The notes under the pieces were generated by a model. That model saw nothing but the letters and a program-made list of their open reading frames with translations, was not told where the DNA came from and searched no databases. The position numbers and the translations under genes are program-made. A DNA stretch of 64,000 nt from Hyposmocoma kahamanoa (Eukaryota > Arthropoda > Insecta > Lepidoptera > Cosmopterigidae). The stretch covers positions 356,033-420,032 of the forward strand of contig NW_020653713.1 in NCBI RefSeq assembly GCF_003589595.1, written 5' to 3'. Below, in pieces: positions 34,201-46,867 of the stretch. Positions within the stretch are counted from its first letter, which is position 1. The number at the start of each line of letters is the position of its first letter.

Positions 34201-37200
34201 GAGTCGAGCATGGTTCGAGTCACATTAGAAATTAAAACTATTCAGCTATGACTATATACCTAATATTGTTTTTTTTTTTGTTTTTAACGTCTGGATAGGT
34301 GTAAGGAATATCTGAGTCTTGTTCATACAGAACAATAATTTCTAATTTTGATAATTACTAAAACCTTGAAAGTGATTAAAACTGAATAGACAAAAACGAA
34401 ACGAAACGTGGAGCAATACGTAATCACAGAACACACGATCGCATGTAAACTGCAGAGCGATTTCGTGATTTGTTAATCTATCCAAACCCACCCTACGCTT
34501 TATTAATAATATCTACCCACTCACCATATTCAATTTCTAGTGAACGAATATTGTGATTTGTCCACGTTAACATTAAAAAGTGAAATAACGCTGTTAAAAA
34601 TATAACGTTAAAACAAAAACAGTGCTCGTGGAATCGAACCACGGGTTTTGTAACTGGTAGTCGATACAACAAGCCGCTCTACCAAATTTTCTTGGAAGTT
34701 AAATGACGTAATTAAGTATTGGTTTTAAAGATTTGTTCATACCAATAAAGTTGAAATTGCTTCAATTTTTTATTTGTTCAATACGTAAGATGGCTCTTAG
34801 AACCAAAAGGTCGGTTTGGGCATATTAGGGGATCAGGTATCTTATGTATATGACTCTACTGTAAACAACACAACTTACTTGTACAGCATCACTTTATAAT
34901 TTTCCAGTAACTCTTCAAGCCAGGGTTTAGCGCTACCCATGAAATCTCCAACAAGCTTCCTATACACGACTCCGATAGATGTGAAGTTAGTTCCTCCAAC
35001 ATGTAATGCACGCCTAACTTCGTTGCTCTGTACGTAATCTATGTAAGCGCCCTCGAGGCTGATGTCATCTTGGAGGTAATTGTATATGTTGGTAAGGCGA
35101 GACTCCGTCATGAACATTTGGAGGAGATAGTTGTAGTACTGTTGAATGAAACTTTCATGATTAGAGACAAGACAATACACTTTCGATATTCTGTTGGAAA
35201 TTAGAATCTTCACATGGATTAGTGTTAAGAACTTCCTCTGCTTTCTTACGATTTCCCATTTCCGTCGCCATCTATGGCCAGAATTATCCTTGGACTTGTG
35301 ATTTTTTTATGTGCTACACATATTAGCTTGTTCTTGTTGCTCTATGGTTGTGAATATCTTAAAAAACTCACAGCATAGGCCTTCAGCATGTCCCCAGCTT
35401 TAATGAACTCCATGATAGTGGACTCCAGGTGTTTCATGAAGTTAGCAGTCCTATCGTCCACTAAGCCCACCTCGCGGACGAAGTAGCTGTACCGCTGCAG
35501 CGTCAGAGGGTCGATAAAGCCATTCCCGATTGCTAAACCCTGAGGAGCACGAGGACAATGCAATAATAAATACGGACATAATATTTTTTTTCTAATGTCG
35601 GGTACCATTTTCGTTTTAATTTATAAATATTGAAGCACGGTGCGATACGGTAAATTGATGAACGAAAACTTACGTGTAAATTGATGGCTTCGTCCTTCAT
35701 TCGATTTCGTAGGATCTGAATGCCTAATGAAGGTATATGTTTTCCGGCGTAAGATTCTCCCGCGATGGTCAATGGAGCTTTGCGCAGCTCCGGAAATATC
35801 GTCAGGAATTGTTGGAGAGCATCGTAGAGGTTCTCTCCGATCTAGAAACATGTTGAACACTTGTTAGCAAGTAACCGTCGCCCCGGGTAGGATCCCAGGC
35901 GGGTTTATTCATAGGTACGGTTCTAGCACTTCTACTACAGAAAAAATACCGTCGTCTGGTTGGTGGCGTAGCCGCGGTCGTCATCGGTGAAGCTGAAGCC
36001 CGTGCCCACCGGGTTGTCGATAAACAGCAGCGAGTGGTCCTTGCCCCACGAATATTGAAGTTCTGTGTCATATACATCGAACCTATTTATTTATGAAAGA
36101 TATGTATTTACTGCTTTTTAACAAACAATATAAAACACAGGCACCTACATCGTCGATACCGCAACTTCAAAGAAATAGCTCAATATCTAAATCTAAACAG
36201 CAGTAGAGCTCCTTCTGAAACAGTTAATCCAGGGAAGTACTGCCACCTTACCTATTTCTAGGCAGTACTGCGTTCCGGCTTTGAAGGATAAGGGTGTTGG
36301 TGAAATTACAGGCAAAAATTAAATCTTGCGATTTAAAGCTCTGATTGGCACTGCAACTGCTATGGACAGGCGTGTCGCTTATCACCAGGCGCACGACTTG
36401 TTCTTCCCGTCACTTGGTATTATATAAAAAAACCAATACATTTAAAAAGGTAAGGCGTAACTGCGTAGCTTACGCAATGTAACATTGTACTTGTACATCG
36501 ACGACGGTTTATTGAAGGAATATTGTGTACTTATTCGCATAGCTCAAATACGATACTATGATGATACTCTGAGGTACCTTACCTTCCAAAGTGTTATCGC
36601 TGGTTACGACAAAGGGTCCTATTTCAGTGAAGAGGCCATACAACGACGAGGCCCCAGGACCTCCTTGTAGCCAGATGATCCAGGGAGTATTCTCCACTGG
36701 TTTGTCTGTCACCGGAAAGTACCAGAACCAGAGATTGGCATTGTACTTTTTGTTGACCTGTTGTAAAATGAGGCTGGTTTGCAATTTTGTTTTCTGCTAT
36801 TGTTTTGGGAGTACTATCCGCTACGATCACTTTATTACATTTATAGATATATGTAAAATCTTGTATATATAAATCAGACAGGAACACGGTTAAAACTGTC
36901 GCCATTAATTTTTTTGCGAATATTTTCCATTCAGAGAATGAATTCACAATTAAGTAATTCATCGTTGTAATTGAAGTGTTTTTCAAATAATAACGACTAA
37001 ACTTCTGTCATTTAAGGAGAAACATGAGACCAGTCGTGGAATGACAGAATACTCACAGTCAAATATCCAGCGTAGCTGTCCATGTCAGGTAACAAATAGT
37101 CGGGACTGACGTAGGCAGCTTCGCGCGCCTCGTTCACCCTGTTGTTTTCGATGTAAGGTGTGAGGAGGAGCGGGTCCCCGGCGTCGATGGTGGTCCGCGC

Positions 37201-37306
37201 GCGGCCGCCTGTGTACACGCGTTCCATAAAATTGAGAATAGTATCTGGAGCCTTGCCTTGGAAATTCGGCAGCGTGAAGTCTGCACTCGTCACTGCGTGG
37301 ACGCAT
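31280..37306 (-). CDS. serine carboxypeptidase SCP-B (S10; first exon uncertain)
   Basis: Predicted acid serine carboxypeptidase, CPVL / vitellogenic-like, removing C-terminal residues. Exons: 37057-37306, 36583-36757, 35950-36062, 35674-35841, 35372-35539, 34879-35138, 33057-33185, 31280-31508; all phases agree. Motifs in order: LLLTPYIENNR, FWYFPVTDKPVENTPW, oxyanion WLQGGPGASS, FIDNPVGTGFSF, catalytic Ser in IAGESYAGK, AIGNGFIDP, RRALHVGG, catalytic Asp in GHLDIIV, catalytic His in RGAGHMVPADRP. The tail is soluble and basic (KKALKRHRVPSV). It has one more intron than its neighbours, after GYLT. The first listed exon starts in phase 2 without ATG. A weak candidate start exon is 38946-39025 (MRKMNECLLIKLYY, hydrophobic, phase 2). 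Likely secreted and active. Confidence 0.88.
32030..32105 (+). repeat. tRNA-derived SINE head (family S3)
   Basis: Box A-like GGTGGCACAGTGATT and box B-like AGATTCAATCCC, with GCGCTTGATGAGGAGG between, matching the element at 41140-41262. In the last intron of SCP-B. Confidence 0.55.
32500..32830 (+). repeat. three-unit tandem repeat
   Basis: Units of about 130 bp each contain a GAATTAGAGCAAA-like start and end with GCCATATTGAAAAATGGCG. Related to 10080-10260. Lies in the last intron of SCP-B. Confidence 0.65.
33923..34856. mobile_element. 934-bp inverted-repeat element in an SCP-B intron
   Basis: Ends are inverted repeats of about 50 bp: left GAGTCATATACACAAGATAC at 33923, continuing to GACCTTTTGGT, and its diverged complement ending at 34856. 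There is no transposase. The right end stops 22 bp from the splice donor of exon 34879-35138. Confidence 0.65.
34624..34692 (-). pseudogene. tRNA-like pseudogene or SINE head
   Basis: The minus strand has TTGGTAGAGCGGCTTG (D-arm/box A) and a perfect T-arm CGTGG-TTCGATT-CCACG (box B), but the acceptor ends do not pair and no clear anticodon arm forms. Confidence 0.5.
36205..36440 (+). repeat. dispersed repeat family S2, copy 2
   Basis: Plus-oriented copy in an SCP-B intron, starting CAGTAGAGCTCCTTCTG and ending near CGACTTGTTCTTCCCGTCAC. Confidence 0.8.
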
Positions 37307-39599
37307 CTGTGGGATCACTTTAAAAATTGTATATACCTCTTAAAGCTGAAAAAAATTATTCAAGTAAAAACTATAAAACAGACACTACAATTGAATATAG
37401 ATTGTTATAAAGACGTAAACGAGTCATTCGCTAGTATTAACTACTTACATACTATTTTTCTGTCAACAAAAATAACTTACAGTAACAAAGATAGATGCCA
37501 TGAGATTTCAATTTTGACCGCCATCTCAGACTTGACTACACACGTCGCGCGTCGTAAAACTATAGTCGAATTTCAAAAAGGTCCTAGCGATGTCCTGCCG
37601 CCCTGGTCGGACGATGTGGAATGGCCGAGCAGGCCGGACTGGAAACTTGTATAGCTCGCACCTGTGGCTTTACTTGAGGTTGGATCTATCTCGATCTGTA
37701 CACAGGGTGTTCAAATAAATTCCTCTTTCTTTTAATTAGCTTGTAAACTCGTAATATTAATTATCAACTCATCGTACATTCATATTAGTCGACTGCTTAT
37801 CTAAAACATCTATAAGCAGGCGGTTTGCTGTAATCACCGTGCCGACACATTTGTACCTATGTAGGTTAGTCGCAGGCAAGGTCCTTCTGGGTCTATTTTA
37901 ATTAGGACTATATCGCACTTGACAACTAACATAGTATTATCTCAAAAATTGCGTCATATTATATTTTTATGTCAAAATTGCGTTAGATTAATAATTTATC
38001 TCCAAAATTCGCTATACTTGTATGTCATTCGTATACGATTTAATTTCAAAGTTACAGGACAACACTGTCGCTTTGAAATTGCGTAGGTAATATTAATATA
38101 ACTTAAAGCAATTTGAAATAATGTCTACTATGTTAGTTGTTATGTTATTGTTGCGATATGTTTACAGTAACCTTTAAAATTTCCATTTGTCCAAAGATTG
38201 TTGTAAAACAATAAGTTTTATAACAAGAAAAGTTGGGCACAAATAAGTTGAAAAAATTGCACCTTTTCTTTTGTCTTTGTCGTAATCGGGTAAGAAAGGC
38301 CGAGGGCTTCTCATCCTAATTTTCCTAAGTTCTGAGTAGAAAAAGTTGCTTTTCAATATTTTCATATTAAGAGCATCCTCTAGAGCTCAATGAACAGGAC
38401 GGGTATTGGGTACCAATGACCTGTTTAGCATAAGCGCGCTCCCACGGTGCGTCCGCGCCAGGACGACGCGCGTAGATTCTTACACGCTCGCAGATCTGCT
38501 CTATGTATAGGTTGGCCATATTAACTTTACGCGAAGTCCTTTTAAAAAATAACAATGTTATATAAAAGGGGAGACTTTGAGTCAATTATGAATACGGTAA
38601 GCCATTCCAGTTCAACGTCGACCAGTAACTTTCATAGTTAGTAGTATAAACATTCGCGTCTTCGTAACAAAAAATAACTAAGATTAATTTTATTAACCTT
38701 CCACAGTGACTCCTATTTTTTATAGTAATAGTACAGAAATCGTGAGTCTTTTGGTAGTCAAAGAGACAGAGCTGAGTGTGCCGAGCTGCTGCGTAGAACC
38801 AAAGCTCGCTTTGACGATCGCTACTGTTTAGGATAGCTACAAATTCCCACGGTGCCGGTGCCGGTGCCGGTGTTCTTTGTCCGAGCATAAACAACTTAAC
38901 ATCAATGCAAATTTTGTGATTGAGATGCCTAGGACACTGTAATACTTAAACAGTTTCAAGGCTATTAGAATATTTAGTATAGTATAGTATAGTTTAATAA
39001 GGAGACACTCGTTCATTTTGCGCATAAATTATGTACCTTGGACTTTTGTGACTTTTTTAGGTGATACCGGGTTCTTGAAGGACGAGGTTATGAAAATTTG
39101 TTTTTATTAGTATAATCAAGAGTTCAAATAATTAAACACATTATCATTTGCTGACCGTTACTGTCTACTTAGTACGTGCCAACTTCACAAGGTTGTAGGT
39201 ACAACTGCATACTAAGGAAGAAAGAATGCACTGTCCCACGGAAATGACAAGAGGAGCGTTTCTACTATAAATAAGAATGAAATTTACTCAGTCACAATCA
39301 TAGTGTTTTATTTAAAAATATCAAATATAATTCCTAATCAGTACAACAATTTACACATCAAGGCTCATTACTACGTATGTAGGGTACTTAGTTGATTGAT
39401 TTATTTCACCCACAGCTGTTAGTTTGTAAGGCCGAACATAGGGCGAAGTTTATAAAAATATCACAAAATTTATAATAATAAAAATACAACAACAAATACA
39501 ACAATAGGGACAAAGTGGATGACATTTCACCGCTTCGCGAAGGTGGGTCCTCCCGCACAATCACACTGCGCACATCACATGAACCGCCACAGACTCAGT
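37307..39599. other. interval between SCP-B and SCP-C
   Basis: Should hold the promoter and first exon of SCP-B. The only phase-compatible start exon I saw is 38946-39025. A short GGTGCC repeat lies at 38851-38872. No other gene. Confidence 0.4.
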
Positions 39600-42500
39600 C
39601 TAAGTCAAAAATATATCGTCAGATACATTGTCAACCATGTTATAGCAGAAAGCCTCAGTTTTCCTCTTCAATCTGATGTACGACACGACGCCGACAATCA
39701 AAGCCGCGACTAAAGCGACATTTATCGCAATGCTTATTATCATTCCGGTGTTCGTGTGATCCTGATGAGGCTGATCTCTAACGGCAAGTAAGTCTGGAGT
39801 GTCGTCTGGTCGCGATTTGTAGTTAGCTGGCAAAGGCATGTCCAAGCGTCTGATGAAGTAGGACACGAGCCTGTAAGCCTGGGCCGGTTTGTCTATGGGG
39901 ACTAGATGACCTGCGCCTCGAACGAGCGCCTCAGTGAAGCCGCCTCCGCTTTTCACGTAGCTGGAAAGGGAGATGAAATAAAAACCTCTGCGACATCACG
40001 CAACATAATGGTGCCCACCGCGCGGGTGCATACCCCGCCACGGACTCGTCGTAGCTCCACGGCACGCGAGGCGCCGCGAGGAAGTCCCGGCGGCGGCTCC
40101 AGCGCCAGCGGCGGCGCGCGCCGGCGCTCGGCGCGCACGGGGCGACGAGATCCAATTGACCACTGAAACAAGTTTTTTTATATACATGCCAGGCAAATGA
40201 CTCCACTCCACCTGATGTTAAGTGGAAAGTGGTATCCAAACGCGAAGGAACCTAGTGCAGCGATGAAACCCTCGCTGCACTAGCCACCTCCACCCTGCCT
40301 GCCTACAATATGCCTCTTCGCGCCTCGTTTGAAGGACCCCATATCATAAGAGGGAGGGAAGACGTGTGCCGGAAGGGAGTTCCATTTGTCAACCGTGCGG
40401 CAGAGAAAGGAGCCACCGAACCTTTTAGTACGCGATGGAATGTCGCAGGTACTGAAACGGTGACTACGAAGGCCAGCACTCGTGCTTCTGAGCGGGAACG
40501 GGGAAGGGGGGATGAGGTTGAACGGCTCTTCAGAGCACTCACCATGGTACCTACATGCGGTAAAAGGCGCTAAGCGATGCAACATCTCTACTCTGTTGCA
40601 GAGGTTCAAGGCGTGATGAGACCTCTTCGTCGCCTATAATTCGAGTAGCACGACGCTGTAATTTATCCAAGGCATCGAGTAGGTACTTGGCGGAGCCGTC
40701 CCACAAGTGCGAACAATACTCAACGCAAGACCGGACCTGTGTTTTGTACAGCAGGCATAACTGGTCCGGCGTGAAAAAACGTCGCAACTTGTTCAGGACC
40801 CCGAGTTTCCGTGAGGCTGTTTTGATTACAGATTCGATGTAGCTCCTTGGATTCAAATCACAGCAGATTTCCATACCGAGCAAGGTAAAACTGCTCTGAG
40901 GTGGAAGTGCTGTGCTCATCAGAGAAGGCATGGGAAGGAACGGCGACAATTTTGTTGTTAACGCGCAAACCTGTGTTATCTTGGCGTTGAACTCAACAAG
41001 ATTTCAAGTTTTGTTTTCGACCATGTGGTCGACTTGGTGTGGCGACTTGCTTGGTTCGGAATTCCCTATACTATGACGACCCACGCAAAATAGGCGCCTT
41101 GACGTCGAGTTGCGGACACTAGCCCGTTACACCAAGTACCAAGTAGTACTATGACGACCTAAGTTCATTTCTCAAATTGGTATAGGGATTCGAACCCGGA
41201 ACCTCCTCATTCAGCGCCCACAGTCCAAACCGTTGGGCCGCCGATGTCACCATAAATGTAAATAAACTAACTATTTTAACGGTCTACTGCAGATAAAGAC
41301 CATTTCAAAAAATGAATTATTTGTCGTATTGCAATCTTTGCATTTGTCAGGCGAATGTTCAATTACAACGAACCTGCATTCTAGTGCCCAGAAAATCAGT
41401 TTTGCTCATTTCTTGAAATCACGCAAAGACGCAACCACACAACGAGCCGTCAACGAAAAGTCTAATATTACACAACTACCATTAGAAACTGACCAGTAAA
41501 TTAAAACTCTGTAATGCTCAAGCACCTCTTCTATCTTGGACTCTAATTTGAACAGGAAATCAGGCAACAGCTTGCTGCGCGCAGTGCCGTTGTCAGCGGT
41601 AAACTCTACGTCCCCCACATGTAACGCTTCTCTCACATCTTCCCTGCGCAAGTATTCTTCGAACTCGTTAATATCATAATCGTCCACGAGGATATTGTAG
41701 AGTTGTTTTTGCAGAGACAAATCGCTTAGTCTGTCCAGTAATGTGTTACGAAACTGCAAGAGACATATCAATTTTAGCTTTCCACATTTGTAAGGGTATG
41801 TTTCACACTGTAGTATCGAAACACACGATAGCTTCATTTCATAATCTCACATAAAATACGAACCTCAGCCGCCTGCGCATATTCGCCCCTCTGTATTGCC
41901 GAGACGTACGCGTCCTGCAGAGGTCGCACAGCGAGCGCACCCTGCGTGTCGATTAGACCCCATTGATGGAACACGGCAGTCACATTCTCTATGTCCTCCC
42001 GATCTAGCACTGGATTGCCCAGGATTATACCCTGGAAAGGCCAATACATCTTGACAAAGAGTCAATACTTTATTTATTACCTCCATATTTAATCCAGTCT
42101 GCTCGAATGGATCGACACGAGGTGTTTTCTTCTCCTTAGCAGCTTGTTAGGAATATTCTACCTAGATAGATAGATAAAACGTTTATTCAGCACAAATACA
42201 AGCAGAAATATTTACAATCACTTCACAAGATATAACACAAAAGCACATAGAACATAAATTAGTACACATTGATAAACACATATATAGAGAAAACAAAATT
42301 TGACTCAGCATAAATACTGTAGACCCTGAAAAGTCAAACACTGCTGGTTTTCTGCTAGTATCATAAGGTGAGCGACCACAACCCAGTAGGATATGCCACC
42401 AAAACGTGCAAATACACATACCTCTTAAATTAAATATTTATCAAGTATGCTAAATGTAGATAAGTTGAATGTGGTTAGTACCTGTAAATTAATACTTCTA

Positions 42501-45500
42501 TTCTCGTCAGTGTTGTCCTTAATCTTTACAGCGAGGGCGGGTACGTAGTGTCCAGCGTACGACTCTCCCGCAATATACAGGGGAGCCGAGCGGAGTTCTG
42601 GAAAGATTGTCAGGAACTGCTGGACGGCGCTATACAGGTGGTTGCTGTACTGTGGAAGAAGCATAATAAAATCATTTTCATTGTGGTATAGGAAATATTT
42701 GTTAACAATCCCGTGGACAGCTTTGGGCATTACACAACAGATTTCATATTTGCCTTTTTGGCAAAACCTGTTACGGAAATTAACTCGAGAGCAGTCACAC
42801 TGTATAAAGTTTATTTGTGAGTAGCAAACAACGCTATGAAAGGTCGAATGTCTCCGCGTGAACTGACGATTTTAGCGTAGTAGGTACACCGTACAACTGA
42901 ACTAACTGGACCTGCTCTTATCAGCCCGCAAGCCACGACAATCGCCCATCGACGCTGCGGTGATGTAGATAAATACATTTATAAGTAAGCAGGCAATATA
43001 ATTACGTTCGTGCAAGCGACACAGCGCCATTGACTCGAAAGTTAACACTGCGGAAGTACAGTCAAGTTTTTGTCTTGCAATGCAAGTTAATCAAACAGTT
43101 GATTTGCGTTCGGTTTAGAAACGGTGACGACATATAAAATCAATTAAACATTATAGTTAATTTCATGCCCTTGATCCGTGCGTTGTGAAAATGTAGGTAC
43201 AGTCCCGCCATAATCTTTCCGAACTCCAAGGAGTGATAAATGCTCGGGACGAACTCCTCCGATGAATAGATTTATGTCAACACCGACAGGAGTACACCTT
43301 GAACCTGTGTGCAGTGCACTGTGAATGTATGTAGTTGTTATCAATTATTATCAACCGGGGCGGTGTCAACACGCTTGTAGTCAGAATGCCAAAAGTCAAT
43401 TGGTGTATATAAATACCTAGAAAAGTGCATGCAAGTCATACGAAACTCAATTCCGTATTTAGGAAGCGTCAATTATTTCGTGTATATTTTCTTGGCCTAT
43501 ACAATTATCTAAATAAACAAGATCCAAATATAGGAATTGTGTAAGAGATAGACGATAAAAATGTTACACGTGTTATTATAGTGTTTAGTTTACGTCGACC
43601 TTCAGAGCGAAGAGGAAAAAACGTTGTATGTACGTAATATAACTGTGTGGCATTCTTAAAAGGAAAACGACCTGTCAAGCGACCTACGGTTTGCCAAGAA
43701 CTCGACCTACATCGATGTTTAAAGAAAAGGGCAAAATTTTAACTTATCTCACTCTCTTTCTCTGATTGTTTAGTCACAAAAAGTGCTTCCAAGAAACAGA
43801 CGGTCTCGCAACTGCAAAGTGGTACTTGGGCAGCTGTCGAAACGCAGCTCATATGGCCGCACCCAAAGGGAGTCACCACACCTACTTACTGAATGATGGT
43901 TGAACGCGTCTGGATAATTAATCTTCGAGCACTACAAAATTATAACAGAGCCAATCACAAAGACAAAACACATCTATACTACTCGGGAATATCGATTACA
44001 TACGATCTAGTGAATCCGAAGATGCGAAGAGCTCCTTTCATATCCACCGGATGGACGACGTAGACCCCGACGGCCTATCGACTAGTGTGAAAGATGATCG
44101 GCTGATGCCGGTCACACCTCTTTCAATATGGTGGCTCCCTGGGGATGCGACATGTAAAAATAGGAAATAGTATGTGACATCGGCACTCACTTCTTCACTG
44201 TGACACCCAAGCACGACCCATAAACGAATAGTGTCACAACCATAGATATTACAACTGAGCAAATAAACGTACCGTGGACGAATTAGTCGCGAACCCTTGT
44301 TCGCTGCCGGTGAAGCTGAACCCGGCTCCGATGGGATTGTCGATGAACAACATCGAATGTTGTCTGCTCCAGGACCATTCGCGCACTGAAACACGTGAAG
44401 AATTCGATTTAGTCAAGACATTGTCGAATCTGTTTGATCTGATAGGAGTTTCCAAAACAATTTACAAATAACAATAAGGATCTTAGTAATTTTAAGACAT
44501 ACTACGCATTTTGAAGGAGCTGGTGCTTGTTAAAGGCTTAACACCTCTACCGCTAGTTACCAGGCCCTCACACTTGAGAATGACATACAAAGTTACGGCA
44601 TTACTAAGAAGATTACAAAGATTATATGAGAGAAACAAAATTAAAAAAGAGAAAAAATGTACATTTACACTTTATTGATGCACAATTATTTATTTAGATG
44701 TAAAATTTTGCACGTGAGGGGTGTAGGTGTGCGTTTGTGTGTGGTTGGGTGTGTGTGCATAGATGTGAACGTGTGTGCGTTTGTACGGCTTCCCATTGGA
44801 TGAAGCAAAGCTTCAGTATCCTTAAAATTTAAGTTTTGCAACCAGTTCGTTAACTCCTTTTTACATTCGAATTTATTTCATCCAAAGATATTAACGTACG
44901 CACTATAAAAACGTAAGTCTTTCACTGTTACTAGACGGCACTTGGGCTATCCACCTGCATTTATTTTAATTTTATAGAATAGAAGTTTGGATGATAACAA
45001 TAATGTTCGTTTAGAGTTCATATGTGATAATAAATGATGGCTTTACGTCACCAGCTCCACGAAAGATCCCTGATAATAATAATGAAGAGGTTACTCAGTA
45101 ATAAATAAGTCGGCACTTACGTTTCAGCACATTATTGGTGTATTCAAATGGTCCGATTTCATCGAAAAGACCATATAGACTAGTGGCGCCTGGACCTCCT
45201 TGTAGCCATATGATCCAGGGCGTCTCGGGAACCGGTTTGTTGATCACAGGGAAATACCAGAAGAATGTATTGGAGTTATATTCTTCATCGACGGTGAGAA
45301 AACCTGAATGGCTGGTGGTGTCGAGGAACAGCGCAGGAGTGACTAAAGACCTGTTGCGTGCTTCGGCAGTTTGATTTAATTTTATGAAAGGCGTTAAAAG
45401 AAGAGCCGACGTGGCCGCTGCTGTTGGCGCTATCGCTAATGTTGTGCTGGAAAGTTGAATAAATCAGCACTTATTACAAAATTAGAGAACGAAACATAAC

Positions 45501-45755
45501 AAAATGTGTTTACAGCAATACGTACTTGTAAGAACACGGGTAGCCATCGCTTAAAATCAACGGCGTGAATAAAGTTTACATTATTAAATGCAAATATTAT
45601 GAATACCCCATTCATTATATTTGCAAAAAAGTGACAACAAAACTAAAACTCGCACCTTAGTGACACCATCAGCAATGTAAACAAACTGACGTAGAATCCC
45701 GAGCGAAACAAACTTACCTCAACACAAAAAACAGTCCTATGCAAGTAAAATCCAT
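39600..45755 (-). CDS. membrane-anchored serine carboxypeptidase SCP-C (S10)
   Basis: Complete eight-exon gene, 520 residues. Exons: 45718-45755, 45121-45446, 44273-44385, 42482-42649, 41864-42031, 41494-41753, 40034-40162, 39600-39960. The signal peptide starts MDFTCIGLFFVL. Family motifs: FWYFPVINKPVPETPW, WLQGGPGATS (Thr where the two neighbours have Ser), FIDNPIGAGFSF, Ser189 in IAGESYAGH, Asp362 in CGQLDLV, His419 in RGAGHLVPIDKP. Unlike most S10 enzymes it continues into a transmembrane helix at about residues 473-496 (begins GMIISIAINVALVAAL) and a cytoplasmic tail with RLKRK and a YNMV tyrosine-type sorting motif. That gives type I membrane topology with the catalytic domain outside or in the lumen, as in yeast Kex1. 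The region after the catalytic Asp is oddly Arg-rich (ARRRWRWSRRR). All splice sites are GT-AG. Confidence 0.9.
40172..40990 (-). mobile_element. LINE 3' end in an SCP-C intron
   Basis: The minus strand reads EFNAKITQVCALTTKLS, SRKLGVLNKLRRFFTPDQ, YKTQVRSCVEYCSHLWDGSA, LQRRATRIIGDEE, then after a frame change YHGECSEEPFNLIPPSP and WNSLPAHVFPPSYDMGSFKR, ending at a stop near 40280. The 3' UTR has CTTAACATCAGGTGG and an A tract at about 40172-40178, immediately before the acceptor of exon 40034-40162. 5'-truncated. Confidence 0.85.
41140..41262 (-). repeat. tRNA-derived SINE head (family S3)
   Basis: Minus strand: GGCGGCCCAACGGTTTGGA (box A) and GGTTCGAATCCC (box B), the complete tRNA-like head of a second SINE family. 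In SCP-C intron 6. Confidence 0.7.
44700..44792. repeat. GT-rich low-complexity stretch
   Basis: Interrupted TG repeats in SCP-C intron 2. Confidence 0.7.
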
Positions 45756-46221
45756 TTTCTATAAAATAAGCGTCGATATTCACGTGAGAATTTATAAAGC
45801 TAAGGATTTACGAACACTCGGGTCATAATACAAGGTCGCCTGTCGACGGACGTTCACAGACGCGCGCCGTTCGAGACTGCTCGCGTTGCGTCATACTCTA
45901 TAAACAACTTGCGCTTTATTGCGCTTATAACTATGATCAGCAAATCCGTAATACTTATAAGTCGTCTTGTGGATTTGCTACTAAGGTTTGAGTAGGCGTT
46001 TATAGAACGGCCAAAAGAAACAAGTAGATGATGTCGATCAGCGAAAAGTACGACATGTGAAAGGTAATGTGTACGACATGTGAATCCGGTAGCATTATGA
46101 GTGAAACGTCTCGCGCTCGGCAATATCAAGTCGGACGTATCTGCGGCCTCTTCCGCCGCGATCGGGATAATAATATTTAATTTACATAATTATACAATTG
46201 CTTTAGGGTAAATCTGTCCAA

Positions 46222-46400
46222 AAGTTTGACGACCTCGGTGGCCCAGCGGTCAACACCGCGGACACTAGGCGAGGCGGTTCCGAGGTCGGTTCCCGAAAGG
46301 ATTACTTCGGGACATGACCGTTTCTATATCGGTTCTTATCCAATTAAAAACACCGAATGTCGTCCGATTCCACAGTCGTCAATAGCGACACGAAGGTTGC
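46222..46400 (+). repeat. tRNA-derived SINE head (third type)
   Basis: Box A-like GGTGGCCCAGCGGTCAA and box B-like GAGGTCGGTTCCCG, followed by a body that matches nothing else in the window. Confidence 0.5.
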
Positions 46401-46842
46401 ACCTATTCAATAAAATTTTTTAATTACCTCAACTTACACTTGACGGTGTCGAGAAAGAAGGTAAATAAATTTAAATATCTGGGGCACATACTTACGCCTG
46501 ATCACAAAGACTACTACTAGTGTTACTACTAGTTACCAGTGTTACTAGTTTCGACGTTGCTCGAGGTGAATCTGCTTCCACTATAGGTTTCTTTTTATCG
46601 TTATCAACTTTCGTATCCGGCCGGGGCTCATTGTTGAGATCAAAAGAATGGAAGCGATCAAACGAAAAGCGCACTGCGCACTTATTCGGTCTACATCGTC
46701 CGTACATATCGTTGATATTGCTCACTGTTTGTGCTGTGTTGGTGTTACGGCGGAGCTCATATTTGTAAATAAAACGCATTTTCGATTTTTCGAATGGCAG
46801 AAAAACAAACGAGTAAGTAATTTTTAAAAAACAATACTTTAA

Positions 46843-46867
46843 CTATATATATATATATATATATATT
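46843..46867. repeat. (TA)n microsatellite
   Basis: About twelve TA units. Confidence 0.9.

Noticed and set aside
34624..34692. Functional tRNA gene
   Set aside because: The T-arm and D-arm are good but the acceptor stem does not pair, and the locus lies inside an inverted-repeat element.
43144..43344. 66-codon minus ORF in an SCP-C intron
   Set aside because: No splice sites or motif linking it to the carboxypeptidase; probably chance or old repeat.
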